DNA of 24,202 nt. It comes from JALHST01 sp038316335 (GTDB lineage: Bacteria > Bacteroidota > Bacteroidia > Flavobacteriales > Flavobacteriaceae). The position numbers were made by a program, and so were the translations under genes. Every line of letters begins with the position of its first letter. The first letter of the stretch is position 1. Positions 8,472 through 17,259 of this stretch are shown piece by piece. Under the pieces are notes generated by a model that saw nothing but the letters and a program-made list of their open reading frames with translations, ran no database searches and was not told the DNA's origin. The stretch is from contig JBBQAM010000057.1 in assembly GCA_038316335.1 (NCBI GenBank), positions 1-24,202 on the forward strand, written 5' to 3'.

Positions 8472-11400
8472 TTATTCTTCCAAACGAATGTCCAAACCTA
8501 ATCCCTTAAGTTCGTGCATCAATACATTGAAAGATTCTGGCAACCCAGGTTCTGGCATGGTCTCTCCTTTCACGATCGATTCGTAGGTTTTAGCCCTTCC
8601 GATAACATCATCAGACTTCACCGTCAAAATCTCGCGTAAGGTAGCCGAAGCCCCATAGGCCTCTAGTGCCCAAACCTCCATCTCACCAAATCGCTGACCA
8701 CCGAATTGTGCCTTACCACCCAATGGTTGTTGCGTTATCAATGAATATGGACCTATAGAACGAGCATGCATCTTATCATCCACCATATGCCCCAATTTAA
8801 GCATGTAGATGACTCCAACGGTAGCCGCTTGGTCGAATCGCTGACCGGTTCCACCATCGTAAAGATACGTGTGCCCAAATCTAGGAATACCTGCTTCATC
8901 GGTATAGGCGTTTATCTGATCAATGGTCGCACCATCGAAGATAGGTGTCGCATATTTCTTCCCTAATTTAAGTCCTGCCCAACCAAGTACGGTCTCATAG
9001 ATCTGACCAATGTTCATCCTTGAAGGCACACCTAACGGATTCAATACAATATCGACAGGTGTCCCATCTTCTAAGAATGGCATATCTTCCTGACGCACAA
9101 TACGAGATACGATCCCTTTGTTACCATGACGACCGGCCATTTTATCACCAACTTTCAACTTCCTCTTTTTGGCAATATAAACCTTGGCCAATTTCATGAT
9201 TCCTGCAGGCAATTCATCCCCGACCGAAATCGTGAACTTATCCCTTCTTAGGTTCCCTTGAAGATCGTTCAATTTGATCTTATAGTTATGTAGCAAGTCC
9301 GCCACGGCCGTGTTGGTTTCCTTATCGGTTGTCCAACTGCCTCCCACAAGGTGCGCAAAGTCATCGACCGAGTTCAACATTTTCATGGTATATTTTTTAC
9401 CTTTCGGTAAAACCTCCTCGCCCAAATCGTTCAGTACGCCCTGCGAAGTCTTTCCGTTGATCAAATTGAACAGTTTTTCGGTCAAAACATCCTTCAACTG
9501 CTCGAATTTAACCTCATATTCAAGTTCCAAACTGGTAATGGCTTCTTTGTCCTCTGAACGTTTTCGTTTGTCTTTTATAGACCGTGAGAACAACTTCTTG
9601 TCAATAACCACACCATTCAAAGATGGGGGTGCTTTCAAGGATGCATCCTTTACATCGCCCGCCTTATCACCAAATATGGCCCGAAGTAATTTTTCTTCGG
9701 GGGTTGGATCCGACTCCCCTTTGGGGGTGATCTTGCCAATCAAAATGTCACCAGGTTTTACCTCGGCACCAATACGTATCATTCCGTTTTCGTCCAAGTC
9801 CTTAGTGGCTTCTTCAGAAACATTGGGGATATCGTGGGTCAATTCTTCAGCCCCTAGTTTGGTATCCCTAACTTCCAAAGCATACTCGTCAACATGGATG
9901 GAAGTAAATATATCTTCACGTACCACTTTTTCGGATATCACGATGGCATCCTCAAAATTGTAACCCTTCCATGGCATAAACGCCACGGTAAGGTTGCGTC
10001 CTAAGGCTAACTCCCCACTTTCAGTAGCATATCCTTCACACAAAACCTGGCCTCTTACGACTTTATCGCCTTTTTTGACGATTGGTTTTAAATTGATACT
10101 AGTACCTTGGTTGGTCTTTCTGAATTTTACCAATTCATAGGTTTTTGAATCCTCTTCAAAACTTATCAATCGTTCAGCTTCCGAACGTTTGTATTTAATC
10201 GTGATCTTTTGAGCGTCAACATATTCAATGGTCCCATCGCCCTCGGCATTTATCAAAACCCTTGAATCGGATGCCACTTGGCGCTCCAACCCAGTTCCGA
10301 CAATCGGTGCCTGTGGTTTCAAAAGTGGCACGGCCTGACGCATCATGTTAGAGCCCATCAGGGCACGGTTTGCATCATCATGCTCCAAAAATGGAATCAA
10401 AGAAGCCGAAATAGAGGCAATCTGATTCGGTGCCACATCGGTATAATTTATTTCTGCCGGGTCAACTACGGGAAAATCACCCTCTTCACGGGCAATTACC
10501 TTGTCAGTATCAATTGTACCATTTTCCTTTAAGGGAATGTTTGCTTGGGCAATCTTCATACCTTCTTCTTCCTCGGCACTCAAATAAACATATTCCTTAA
10601 TGTTAACCTTGGCATTCTCAACTTTGCGATACGGCGTTTCCAAAAAGCCCATTGAATTTACCTTGGCGAAAACCGATAGTGATGAAATCAAACCAATATT
10701 CGGGCCTTCGGGAGTTTCGATAGGGCAAAGTCTACCATAGTGGGTATAATGCACGTCACGCACCTCAAAGCCTGCACGCTCTCTTGAAAGTCCGCCTGGT
10801 CCCAGGGCGGATAATCTTCGCTTATGCGTAATTTCGGCCAAGGGGTTCGTTTGATCCATGAACTGTGACAACTGATTGGTGCCAAAAAAGGAATTGATTA
10901 CCGAAGACAAGGTCTTGGCATTTATCAAATCGATCGGCGTAAATACCTCGTTGTCCCGAACGTTCATTCGTTCTCGTATGGTCCTTGCCATACGGGCAAG
11001 ACCAACACCGAACTGGGATGACAATTGTTCCCCAACTGTACGAACCCTTCGGTTCGAAAGGTGGTCGATATCATCTATCTCAGCCTTTGAATTGATCAAT
11101 TCGATGAGATATTTGATTATGGTAATAATATCTTCCTTGGTCAAGACCTGCTTGTCCATTCCGATATTCAATCCTAGTTTTTTGTTCATTCGATACCGAC
11201 CGACTTCACCTAGGTTATAGCGCTGATCGGAAAAGAACAATTTATCAATGATCCCACGGGCCGTTTCCTCATCGGGCGGCTCTGCATTCCGCAATTGGCG
11301 ATAGATATGCTCTACGGCCTCTTTTTCAGAGTTGGTAGGGTCTTTTTGTAAGGTATTGTGAATAATGGCATAGTCTGATTGTGCATTATTTTCTTTGTGT

Positions 11401-12281
11401 AAAAGAATGGTCTTCACATCGGCATCCATTATTTCAGCAATATGGTCCTTCTCCAAAATGGTATCACGATCCAGAATAATTTCATTCCTTTCGATAGATA
11501 CTACTTCTCCGGTATCTTCGTCCACGAAATCCTCATGCCATGTATTCAAGACCCTGGCTGCCAATTTTCGTCCAAGTACTTTTTTAAGACCTGCTGCAGA
11601 AACTTTCACCTCTTCAGAAAGGTCGAAAATTTCTAAGATATCCTTATCACGCTCAAAGCCAATGGCCCTGAACAAGGTCGTAACCGGTAATTTTTTCTTT
11701 CTATCGATATACGCGTACATAACGCCATTGATATCGGTAGCAAATTCTATCCAGGAACCCTTAAATGGGATTACACGTGCCGAGTACAATTTGGTACCGT
11801 TTGCGTGAAATGATTGTCCAAAGAAAACCCCTGGTGAGCGGTGCAGTTGGGAAACCACTACTCTTTCGGCGCCATTTATAACGAAGGTACCACTCGGTGT
11901 CATATAGGGAATCGTCCCCAAATATACGTCCTGTACAATGGTTTCGAAATCCTCATGCTCGGGATCCGTACAAAACAATTTCAATCTGGCCTTTAGTGGA
12001 ACACTATAGGTAAGGCCTCTTTCAATACATTCCTGAATGGAATATCTCGGTGGGTCTATAAAATAATCAAGGAATTCAAGGACAAACTGATTCCTGGTAT
12101 CCGTGATTGGAAAATTTTCCATGAAGGTGTTGTACAACCCTTCATTGCCCCTTTCATCAGATTTTGTCTCAAGTTGAAAGAAATCTTGAAATGACTTGAT
12201 CTGGATGTCTAAGAAATCTGGATATGCCGGAGTGTTCTTAGCGGATGCAAAATTTATTCTTTCAGTCTGATTTGTGAACAT
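8472..12281 (-). CDS. rpoB: DNA-directed RNA polymerase subunit beta
   Basis: The beta subunit forms one side of the polymerase claw and the rifampicin pocket. The 1269-residue length is normal for Bacteroidota. The rifampicin-resistance region is clear: LSQFMDQTNPLAEITHKRRL followed by SALGPGGLSR (residues 471-500). Residues D476, H486 and S491 correspond to E. coli D516, H526 and S531 and all carry the sensitive-type residue. The KMAGRHGNKG active-site segment and the C-terminal GGQRFGEMEVWALEAYGA block are intact. The gene follows rplL across a 137-bp spacer that contains a hairpin, and precedes rpoC by 38 bases. Assignment is secure. Confidence 0.99.
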   Translation of the reverse strand: MFTNQTERINFASAKNTPAYPDFLDIQIKSFQDFFQLETKSDERGNEGLYNTFMENFPITDTRNQFVLEFLDYFIDPPRYSIQECIERGLTYSVPLKARLKLFCTDPEHEDFETIVQDVYLGTIPYMTPSGTFVINGAERVVVSQLHRSPGVFFGQSFHANGTKLYSARVIPFKGSWIEFATDINGVMYAYIDRKKKLPVTTLFRAIGFERDKDILEIFDLSEEVKVSAAGLKKVLGRKLAARVLNTWHEDFVDEDTGEVVSIERNEIILDRDTILEKDHIAEIMDADVKTILLHKENNAQSDYAIIHNTLQKDPTNSEKEAVEHIYRQLRNAEPPDEETARGIIDKLFFSDQRYNLGEVGRYRMNKKLGLNIGMDKQVLTKEDIITIIKYLIELINSKAEIDDIDHLSNRRVRTVGEQLSSQFGVGLARMARTIRERMNVRDNEVFTPIDLINAKTLSSVINSFFGTNQLSQFMDQTNPLAEITHKRRLSALGPGGLSRERAGFEVRDVHYTHYGRLCPIETPEGPNIGLISSLSVFAKVNSMGFLETPYRKVENAKVNIKEYVYLSAEEEEGMKIAQANIPLKENGTIDTDKVIAREEGDFPVVDPAEINYTDVAPNQIASISASLIPFLEHDDANRALMGSNMMRQAVPLLKPQAPIVGTGLERQVASDSRVLINAEGDGTIEYVDAQKITIKYKRSEAERLISFEEDSKTYELVKFRKTNQGTSINLKPIVKKGDKVVRGQVLCEGYATESGELALGRNLTVAFMPWKGYNFEDAIVISEKVVREDIFTSIHVDEYALEVRDTKLGAEELTHDIPNVSEEATKDLDENGMIRIGAEVKPGDILIGKITPKGESDPTPEEKLLRAIFGDKAGDVKDASLKAPPSLNGVVIDKKLFSRSIKDKRKRSEDKEAITSLELEYEVKFEQLKDVLTEKLFNLINGKTSQGVLNDLGEEVLPKGKKYTMKMLNSVDDFAHLVGGSWTTDKETNTAVADLLHNYKIKLNDLQGNLRRDKFTISVGDELPAGIMKLAKVYIAKKRKLKVGDKMAGRHGNKGIVSRIVRQEDMPFLEDGTPVDIVLNPLGVPSRMNIGQIYETVLGWAGLKLGKKYATPIFDGATIDQINAYTDEAGIPRFGHTYLYDGGTGQRFDQAATVGVIYMLKLGHMVDDKMHARSIGPYSLITQQPLGGKAQFGGQRFGEMEVWALEAYGASATLREILTVKSDDVIGRAKTYESIVKGETMPEPGLPESFNVLMHELKGLGLDIRLEE

Positions 12282-12354
12282 CTATGGACAGTATTTTGAT
12301 CGTGAATACTAGATAGGTCGTATACGCCTTCATATACGGTATACATAAAAAGGC

Positions 12355-12393
12355 TTAGGTCTACTCCCCGCTAACCAGCAGGAAAAGACCTAA
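12355..12393 (-). promoter_or_regulatory. Hairpin in the rplL-rpoB spacer (possible attenuator or processing site)
   Basis: The arms TTAGGTCT (12355-12362) and AGACCTAA (12386-12393) pair perfectly over 8 bp around a 23-nt loop, in the 137-bp gap between rplL and rpoB. In E. coli the equivalent gap contains an attenuator and an RNase III site. No T-run follows here, so a processing or partial-termination role is inference from position only. Confidence 0.35.
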
Positions 12394-12418
12394 ACCCAAA
12401 GTGCTATTGCTGTCGCTA

Positions 12419-12802
12419 TTATTTAAGCTCAACTTCCGCTCCTGCTTCTTCCAAAGATTTTTTGATCCCTTCAGCTTCGTCCTTAGAAACACCTTCCTTA
12501 ACGGCCTTTGGTGCTGCATCGACAATGTCCTTGGCATCTTTCAGTCCTAAACCGGTCAATTCCTTAACCAATTTTACAACTGCCAATTTGGAGGCGCCAG
12601 CGGCTTTTAATATTACATCGAATTCGGTTTTTTCCTCTGCGGGCTCACCTGCATCTGCACCACCACCGCCACCTGCGGCAACGGCTACTGCTGCAGCGGC
12701 CGGCTCAATACCGTATTCATCCTTAAGTATGTTAGCCAACTCATTTACTTCCTTTACGGTCAAGTTAACCAACTGTTCTGCGAACTCTTTTAAATCTGCC
12801 AT
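12419..12802 (-). CDS. rplL: 50S ribosomal protein L7/L12 (bL12)
   Basis: bL12 forms the flexible multimeric stalk that recruits translation GTPases such as EF-Tu and EF-G. The 127-residue protein has the N-terminal dimerisation helices (ADLKEFAEQLVNLTVKEVNEL), an Ala/Gly-rich hinge at about residues 36-52, and the globular C-terminal domain beginning EKTEFDVIL with the conserved LVKELTGLGLKDAKDIVDAA segment. It follows rplJ by 48 bases, as in most bacteria, and both form the L10-L12 complex. Confidence 0.98.
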   Translation of the reverse strand: MADLKEFAEQLVNLTVKEVNELANILKDEYGIEPAAAAVAVAAGGGGGADAGEPAEEKTEFDVILKAAGASKLAVVKLVKELTGLGLKDAKDIVDAAPKAVKEGVSKDEAEGIKKSLEEAGAEVELK

Positions 12803-12850
12803 TTTTCTATCGTTTAATAAATTTTAATATATAATTGTTCTAGTGCGTAC

Positions 12851-13366
12851 TTATTTTTCTGATAATGTCTTTAAGATACCGGCTAATTTACCGCCCCCTG
12901 ATTTAAGACCAGAAATAACATTCTTGGCTGGGGATTGCAACAATCCGATAATTTCGCCGATCATTTCTTCCCTCGACTTGATATTGATCAAGGCGTCTAG
13001 GTTTTCATCACCGATATAAATTGCTTCCTGAACGAATGCACCCTTCAAAAACGGCTTATCGGCCTTCTTCCTGAAGGATTTGATCAATTTAGCAGGTTCA
13101 TTTGCCGATTCTGAAAACCAAAGGGAAGTATTCCCTTTTAATACAGTGGGCAACTCGCCGAAATCCCTATCGGAAGCTTCCATTGCCTTGGCAAGCAAGG
13201 TATTCTTAACGACCGACAATTTAATTTTGGCCTTAAAGCACGCCCTTCTTAAATCGGAGGTATTCGTTGCGTTCAAGCCAGAGATATCTGCCAAATAAAT
13301 GGTAGGACTATTCGCCAACTGTGCCGTTAAATCTTCTATAACGTTTGCTTTTTCTTCTCTTGTCAT
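12851..13366 (-). CDS. rplJ: 50S ribosomal protein L10 (uL10)
   Basis: uL10 anchors the L7/L12 stalk to 23S rRNA next to L11. This 171-residue protein begins MTREEKANVIEDLTAQLANS and contains the conserved RRACFKAKIKLSVVKNTL and FVQEAIYIG segments. Its C-terminal helix (LKSGGGKLAGILKTLSEK) is the expected docking site for L12 dimers. It lies between rplA (23-bp gap) and rplL (48-bp gap). In E. coli the L10-L12 complex represses its own messenger; the short rplA-rplJ gap here shows no obvious leader structure, so such control is not supported by what I see. Confidence 0.97.
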   Translation of the reverse strand: MTREEKANVIEDLTAQLANSPTIYLADISGLNATNTSDLRRACFKAKIKLSVVKNTLLAKAMEASDRDFGELPTVLKGNTSLWFSESANEPAKLIKSFRKKADKPFLKGAFVQEAIYIGDENLDALINIKSREEMIGEIIGLLQSPAKNVISGLKSGGGKLAGILKTLSEK

Positions 13367-13389
13367 AATTAAATTTTAGCTACCAGTTA

Positions 13390-14079
13390 TTAAACTGTCT
13401 TTGGGTCTAATTGAACGCTCGGGCTCATGGTGCTTGACATGAATACACTCTTCATGTAAACTCCCTTGGCCGCAGTCGGCTTCAATTTGATCAACGTATC
13501 CAACAATTCCTTGGCGTTCTCCGCGATTTTATCTGCAGGAAAGGAAACCTTGCCGATTGCCGCGTGTACAATACCGGTTTTGTCAACCTTGAAGTCAATC
13601 TTACCAGCCTTTACATCGGTAACCGCTTTGCCCACATCCATGGTCACAGTTCCTGTTTTTGGATTGGGCATCAGTCCCCTAGGCCCTAAAACACGTCCTA
13701 ATGGTCCCAATTTTCCCATAACGCTCGGCATCGTGATGATCACATCGACATCTGTCCAACCGTTTTTTATTTTATCCAAATATTCATCCAACCCAACATA
13801 ATCAGCTCCGGCTTCTTTGGCCTCTGCTTCTTTGTCAGGTGTTACCAGTGCTAGCACCTTTACGTCCTTACCGGTACCATTCGGAAGTGAAACCACTCCC
13901 CGTACCATTTGATTGGCTTTACGTGGGTCAACGCCCAAACGTACTGCGATATCGACGGATGCATCGAATTTAGTATTGGTTATCTCCTTTATTAAAGCCG
14001 ATGCCTCATTCACCGAATAGAGTTTTTCTTTCTCTATTTTGGCGTGGGCCTCTTTTTGCTTTTTAGTTAATTTTGCCAT
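13390..14079 (-). CDS. rplA: 50S ribosomal protein L1 (uL1)
   Basis: uL1 forms the mobile L1 stalk at the ribosomal E site and can repress its own operon in other bacteria. The 229-residue length is standard. Diagnostic segments are VDIAVRLGVDPRKANQMVRG near residue 42, the MGKLGPLGRVLGPRGLMPNP loop near 121-140, and GTVTMDVGKAVTDVKAGKI. It starts 19 bases after the rplK stop codon, consistent with one transcript. The C-terminal tail ends in SVQLDPKTV. Confidence 0.98.
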   Translation of the reverse strand: MAKLTKKQKEAHAKIEKEKLYSVNEASALIKEITNTKFDASVDIAVRLGVDPRKANQMVRGVVSLPNGTGKDVKVLALVTPDKEAEAKEAGADYVGLDEYLDKIKNGWTDVDVIITMPSVMGKLGPLGRVLGPRGLMPNPKTGTVTMDVGKAVTDVKAGKIDFKVDKTGIVHAAIGKVSFPADKIAENAKELLDTLIKLKPTAAKGVYMKSVFMSSTMSPSVQLDPKTV

Positions 14080-14098
14080 TTAAATTGCTTTTAAGATT

Positions 14099-14536
14099 TT
14101 AAAAAGGTCTTTTACCAGCTACCTTAAGCCCCATAGACCTAGCTGTTCCTGCGACCATACTCATAGCCGATTCAACAGTAAAGGCATTAAGATCGACCAT
14201 TTTATCTTCGGCAATCGCCTTGATTTGATCCCAATTAACGTTCCCTGTTTTTACTCTGTTAGGTTCGCCAGATCCTTTTTTAATCTTAGCTGCTTCCAAA
14301 AGTTGAACTGCCGCTGGAGGTGTTTTTACGACAAAATCAAAAGATTTGTCTTTATAAACGGTGATAGCAACTGGCAAGACTTTGCCTTGTTTATCCTGCG
14401 TACGCGCATTGAACTGCTTGCAGAACTCCATGATGTTAACACCGGCAGCACCTAAGGCGGGTCCGACCGGTGGCGATGGATTCGCTGCACCTCCCCTAAC
14501 TTGTAGTTTAACTACTTTACCTATTTCTTTTGCCAT
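14099..14536 (-). CDS. rplK: 50S ribosomal protein L11 (uL11)
   Basis: uL11 binds 23S rRNA in the GTPase-associated centre and is needed for stringent-factor sensing in other bacteria. The 145-residue protein begins MAKEIGKVVKLQVRGGAANP and contains the proline-rich PPVGPALGAAGVNIMEFCKQ stretch and the C-terminal RNA-binding GTARSMGLKV motif. It is 75 bases downstream of nusG; that spacer contains a weak GTGTT/AACAC inverted repeat but no recognised promoter box. Assignment is secure. Confidence 0.98.
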   Translation of the reverse strand: MAKEIGKVVKLQVRGGAANPSPPVGPALGAAGVNIMEFCKQFNARTQDKQGKVLPVAITVYKDKSFDFVVKTPPAAVQLLEAAKIKKGSGEPNRVKTGNVNWDQIKAIAEDKMVDLNAFTVESAMSMVAGTARSMGLKVAGKRPF

Positions 14537-14611
14537 TGTTTAAATTTAAATTGAAAGCGTGTTCATGGGAAGCAACACAACTTTTATATATGTAACGATT
14601 ATTTTCTTATC

Positions 14612-15163
14612 CTATACTTTTTCAACTTGCATATAACTGAGTTCCAAGGGAGTCTTTCTTCCGAAAATCTTTACCATGACTTCGAGTTTACGCTTTTCTT
14701 CATTGATCTTTTCCACTGTACCGTTGAAGCCATTGAAAGGACCATCAATCACTTTTACGGTTTCACCAAAAATGAAAGGGATAGCCACACTATCGGTATT
14801 CACTGCCAATTCATCGACTTTACCCAACATCCTATTGACTTCTGATTTACGCAAAGGCACAGGATCCCCACCTTTTGTCTCACCTAGAAATCCGATTACA
14901 TTGGTAATAGATCGAATGATATGAACCATTTCCCCTCCTAAATTGGCCTTGATCATTATGTATCCAGGAAAATAAACCCGTTCCTTATTTACTTTTTTAC
15001 CATTTCGAATTTGAACCACTTTTTCAGTTGGTACCAAAACATCTTCTAAATAATCTGAAAAACCATGACGTTCGACCTCACTTTCAATGTACCCTTTGAT
15101 CTTATTCTCTTGGCCACTGACAGCTCTCACCACATACCACTTCTTATCTAATACTTCTGACAT
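14612..15163 (-). CDS. nusG: Transcription termination/antitermination factor NusG
   Basis: NusG binds elongating RNA polymerase and couples it to Rho or to the ribosome. The 183-residue protein has the N-terminal NGN domain starting KKWYVVRAVSGQENKIKGYI and including VYFPGYIMIKA. The C-terminal KOW domain begins GETVKVIDGPFNGFNGTVEK. The length fits a housekeeping NusG rather than a shorter specialised paralogue such as those of capsule loci. It follows secE by 10 bases, the widely conserved secE-nusG pairing. Confidence 0.98.
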   Translation of the reverse strand: MSEVLDKKWYVVRAVSGQENKIKGYIESEVERHGFSDYLEDVLVPTEKVVQIRNGKKVNKERVYFPGYIMIKANLGGEMVHIIRSITNVIGFLGETKGGDPVPLRKSEVNRMLGKVDELAVNTDSVAIPFIFGETVKVIDGPFNGFNGTVEKINEEKRKLEVMVKIFGRKTPLELSYMQVEKV

Positions 15164-15173
15164 ACGTCTCGGC

Positions 15174-15362
15174 TTAGTTTAATACATTATTGAAATAAAG
15201 TTTGATCAATTTACCGAACACTGTATCAACGCCCCAGGTTGCCAAAGCAAAAAGAATACTAAAAACAGCCACTATGACCATCAAGTTCGAAGATTCGGCT
15301 TTTGGTGGCAAAGAAACATTGTTTCTAAGTTCATGAATTGATTCCTTAATATATGTCAACAT
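15174..15362 (-). CDS. secE: Preprotein translocase subunit SecE
   Basis: SecE is the essential clamp subunit of the SecYEG inner-membrane channel. This is the short one-membrane-span form of 62 residues: an amphipathic N-terminal helix (YIKESIHELRNNVSLP), then a hydrophobic span at about residues 27-45 (LMVIVAVFSILFALATWGV), and a short tail. The position directly before nusG and after tRNA-Trp supports the call strongly even though the sequence is short. Confidence 0.95.
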   Translation of the reverse strand: MLTYIKESIHELRNNVSLPPKAESSNLMVIVAVFSILFALATWGVDTVFGKLIKLYFNNVLN

Positions 15363-15493
15363 TACATTCTGTATTTTAAAGGGTCGTAATTATTCTGATG
15401 ATCATACTCTTCATTTTTCATCATGCAACTCGAGCCGGTCTGCCATCTATCGTTGCAACAAATCATTTTGCCACAGGTACTGGCCGTTTCTTT

Positions 15494-15569
15494 TGGCACG
15501 GGAGGAGAGACTCGAACTCCCGACACCTGGTTTTGGAGACCAGTGCTCTACCAACTGAGCTACACCCGT
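15494..15569 (-). tRNA. tRNA-Trp (anticodon CCA)
   Basis: The cloverleaf reads with acceptor ACGGGTG, D-arm GCTC/GAGC, anticodon stem CTGGT/ACCAG with loop CTCCAAA (anticodon CCA), T-arm GGGAG-TTCGAGT-CTCTC, discriminator G and an encoded CCA end (15494-15496). The acceptor pairs except for one T-T opposition at pair 6-67. It lies between tuf and secE in the usual arrangement. Confidence 0.96.
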
Positions 15570-15632
15570 ATTTGGTGGAACCTTCATGCCCGATTGTAAA
15601 CCGAAAGAACCACTCTTATATATTTACGTTGA

Positions 15633-15663
15633 AAGGTATCCCGCCATTTCGGCAGGACACCTT
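15633..15663 (-). other. Hairpin between tuf and tRNA-Trp
   Basis: The arms AAGGT-A-TCCCGCC and GGCAGGA-C-ACCTT pair over 12 bp with one internal mismatch and one G-U pair, around a 5-nt loop. It starts 24 bases after the tuf stop codon. No T-run follows, so it is more likely a processing or stabilising hairpin at the tuf 3' end than a terminator. Confidence 0.45.
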
Positions 15664-15686
15664 GCTAACAACTTCCTATAGAGGTA

Positions 15687-16874
15687 TTAATCCAATATCT
15701 TGGTAACCTGGCCGGCACCAACGGTTCTACCACCCTCACGGATTGCAAATCGTAGCCCAACACTCAATGCTATTGGCGACAATAAATCAACTGTAATCGT
15801 AAGGTTGTCACCTGGCATTACCATTTCAACCCCACTAGGTAGGTTTATCGTACCGGTAACATCGGTAGTCCTAACATAAAATTGCGGACGATAGTTATTG
15901 TGGAAAGGCGTGTGCCTTCCACCTTCTTCTTTTTTAAGGATGTATACCTCAGCCTCGAATTTCGCATGTGGCTTAACAGATCCGGGCTTACAAATAACCA
16001 TTCCTCTTTTGATCTGAGACTTTTCAATACCTCTTAAAAGAATACCTACGTTATCACCAGCTTCACCCCTATCCAATATCTTTCGGAACATTTCTACCCC
16101 GGTAACGGTAGAGGTCAATTTTTCAGCTCCCATACCAATAATATCAACGGCATCACCGGTATTTGCTACACCAGTCTCAATACGACCCGTTGCAACCGTA
16201 CCACGTCCGGTGATCGTGAATACATCCTCTACTGGCATCAAGAAAGGCTTATCGACATCCCTTTTAGGTAGTTCGATCCACGTATCAACGGCATCCATCA
16301 ATTGCATTACAGTATCTACCCATTTTTGCTCACCGTTAAGTGCTCCTAAGGCAGAACCTGCAATAACAGGACCATTATCACCATCGTACTCGTAGAAAGA
16401 AAGCAATTCCCTGATTTCCATTTCAACTAGTTCCAATAGCTCTTCATCATCGACCATATCGACTTTATTCATAAAAACGACCATTCTTGGAATACCAACC
16501 TGGCGTCCCAAAAGGATATGCTCGCGAGTTTGTGGCATTGGGCCATCGGTAGCGGCAACAACTAATATCGCTCCATCCATTTGAGCGGCACCCGTAACCA
16601 TGTTTTTCACATAATCAGCGTGACCAGGACAGTCAACGTGGGCATAATGACGATTTGCAGTAGAATACTCTACGTGCGACGTATTGATTGTTATCCCTCT
16701 TTCCTTTTCTTCCGGAGCGTTATCGATTGAATCGAAACTTCTCTTTTCAGAAAGTCCTGCATTTGCCAAAACCGAAGTAATTGCAGCAGTCAATGTAGTT
16801 TTACCGTGATCTACGTGTCCAATGGTACCTATATTTAAGTGAGGTTTGGAACGATCAAAATTTGCCTTTGCCAT
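15687..16874 (-). CDS. tuf: Elongation factor Tu
   Basis: EF-Tu is the GTPase that delivers aminoacyl-tRNA to the ribosome. The 395-residue protein starts MAKANFDRSKPHLNIGTIGH. The G domain carries GHVDHGKT (residues 19-26), the switch segment KERGITINTSHVEY, DCPGH and NKVD; domains II and III are complete to the end GGRTVGAGQVTKILD. The frame stays open another 50 codons upstream, but that extension runs through the tRNA-Thr gene, so the ATG at 16874 is chosen. It belongs to a tRNA-tuf-tRNA-secE-nusG transcript, co-expressing EF-Tu with tRNAs. Only one tuf copy is visible here. Confidence 0.99.
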   Translation of the reverse strand: MAKANFDRSKPHLNIGTIGHVDHGKTTLTAAITSVLANAGLSEKRSFDSIDNAPEEKERGITINTSHVEYSTANRHYAHVDCPGHADYVKNMVTGAAQMDGAILVVAATDGPMPQTREHILLGRQVGIPRMVVFMNKVDMVDDEELLELVEMEIRELLSFYEYDGDNGPVIAGSALGALNGEQKWVDTVMQLMDAVDTWIELPKRDVDKPFLMPVEDVFTITGRGTVATGRIETGVANTGDAVDIIGMGAEKLTSTVTGVEMFRKILDRGEAGDNVGILLRGIEKSQIKRGMVICKPGSVKPHAKFEAEVYILKKEEGGRHTPFHNNYRPQFYVRTTDVTGTINLPSGVEMVMPGDNLTITVDLLSPIALSVGLRFAIREGGRTVGAGQVTKILD

Positions 16875-16930
16875 TTTAATGAAATTTAATCTTATGTTTA
16901 TATTAGTGTGTTCGAAATATTCTTTAATTG

Positions 16931-17002
16931 AGCCAACGATGAGATTTGAACTCATGACCTCTTCCTTACCAAGGAAACGCTCTACCCCTGAGCTACGCCG
17001 GC
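16931..17002 (-). tRNA. tRNA-Thr (anticodon GGT)
   Basis: Acceptor GCCGGCG pairs with CGTTGGC (two G-T wobbles); the D-arm is GCTC/GAGC; the anticodon loop TTGGTAA gives anticodon GGT; the T-loop is TTCAAAT. The discriminator is T and CCA is not encoded. It lies 56 bases upstream of the tuf ATG. Confidence 0.95.
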
Positions 17003-17111
17003 TTTTAATAGGTTCAAGGTTCAAGTTTTACGGCTTCAAATTAATTCATCTGAGCCCAAACTCCACTTACAAATCGGTTAAGAAAAAATTTCCTGATTTC
17101 TTACCCCTATC

Positions 17112-17170
17112 GAAGTGTGATACCTTCCTTGGCAAAGCTTTCGGTGGCAAGCCAGGCTCCATAACACTTC
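17112..17170 (-). ncRNA. Candidate structured RNA element in the tRNA-Gly to tRNA-Thr spacer
   Basis: The 257-bp spacer between tRNA-Gly and tRNA-Thr(GGT) contains a 59-nt nested hairpin. The outer stem is GAAGTGT with ACACTTC (7 bp), then a mismatch and 2 bp (AT/AT). After an internal loop comes an inner stem CCT(T)GGC with GCCAGG (6 bp, one bulge) capped by a 17-nt loop. No known RNA family is recognised and it does not fold as a tRNA. It could be a precursor-processing structure or a small dispersed repeat. Confidence 0.4.
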
Positions 17171-17259
17171 ACGCATGACAGGCTTCCCTCCCGCCCTTTC
17201 GATTAACTTTAGCCTAGGTCGTTAAACGATTAGACAAGCCCAATATCAAAAGGATCTAG

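Noticed and set aside
4316..11808. Many plus-strand frames opposite rpoC and rpoB, up to 217 codons
   Set aside because: They lie wholly antisense to conserved polymerase genes and have no starts, domains or spacing suggesting real genes.
12462..12827. 121-codon plus-strand frame opposite rplL
   Set aside because: It mirrors the Ala/Gly-rich hinge of L7/L12, a common artefact of biased composition.
15687..17024. A 445-residue EF-Tu with a 50-residue N-terminal extension
   Set aside because: The extension is translated from the tRNA-Thr(GGU) gene and its flank. The family start MAKANFDRSKPH at 16874 is clear.
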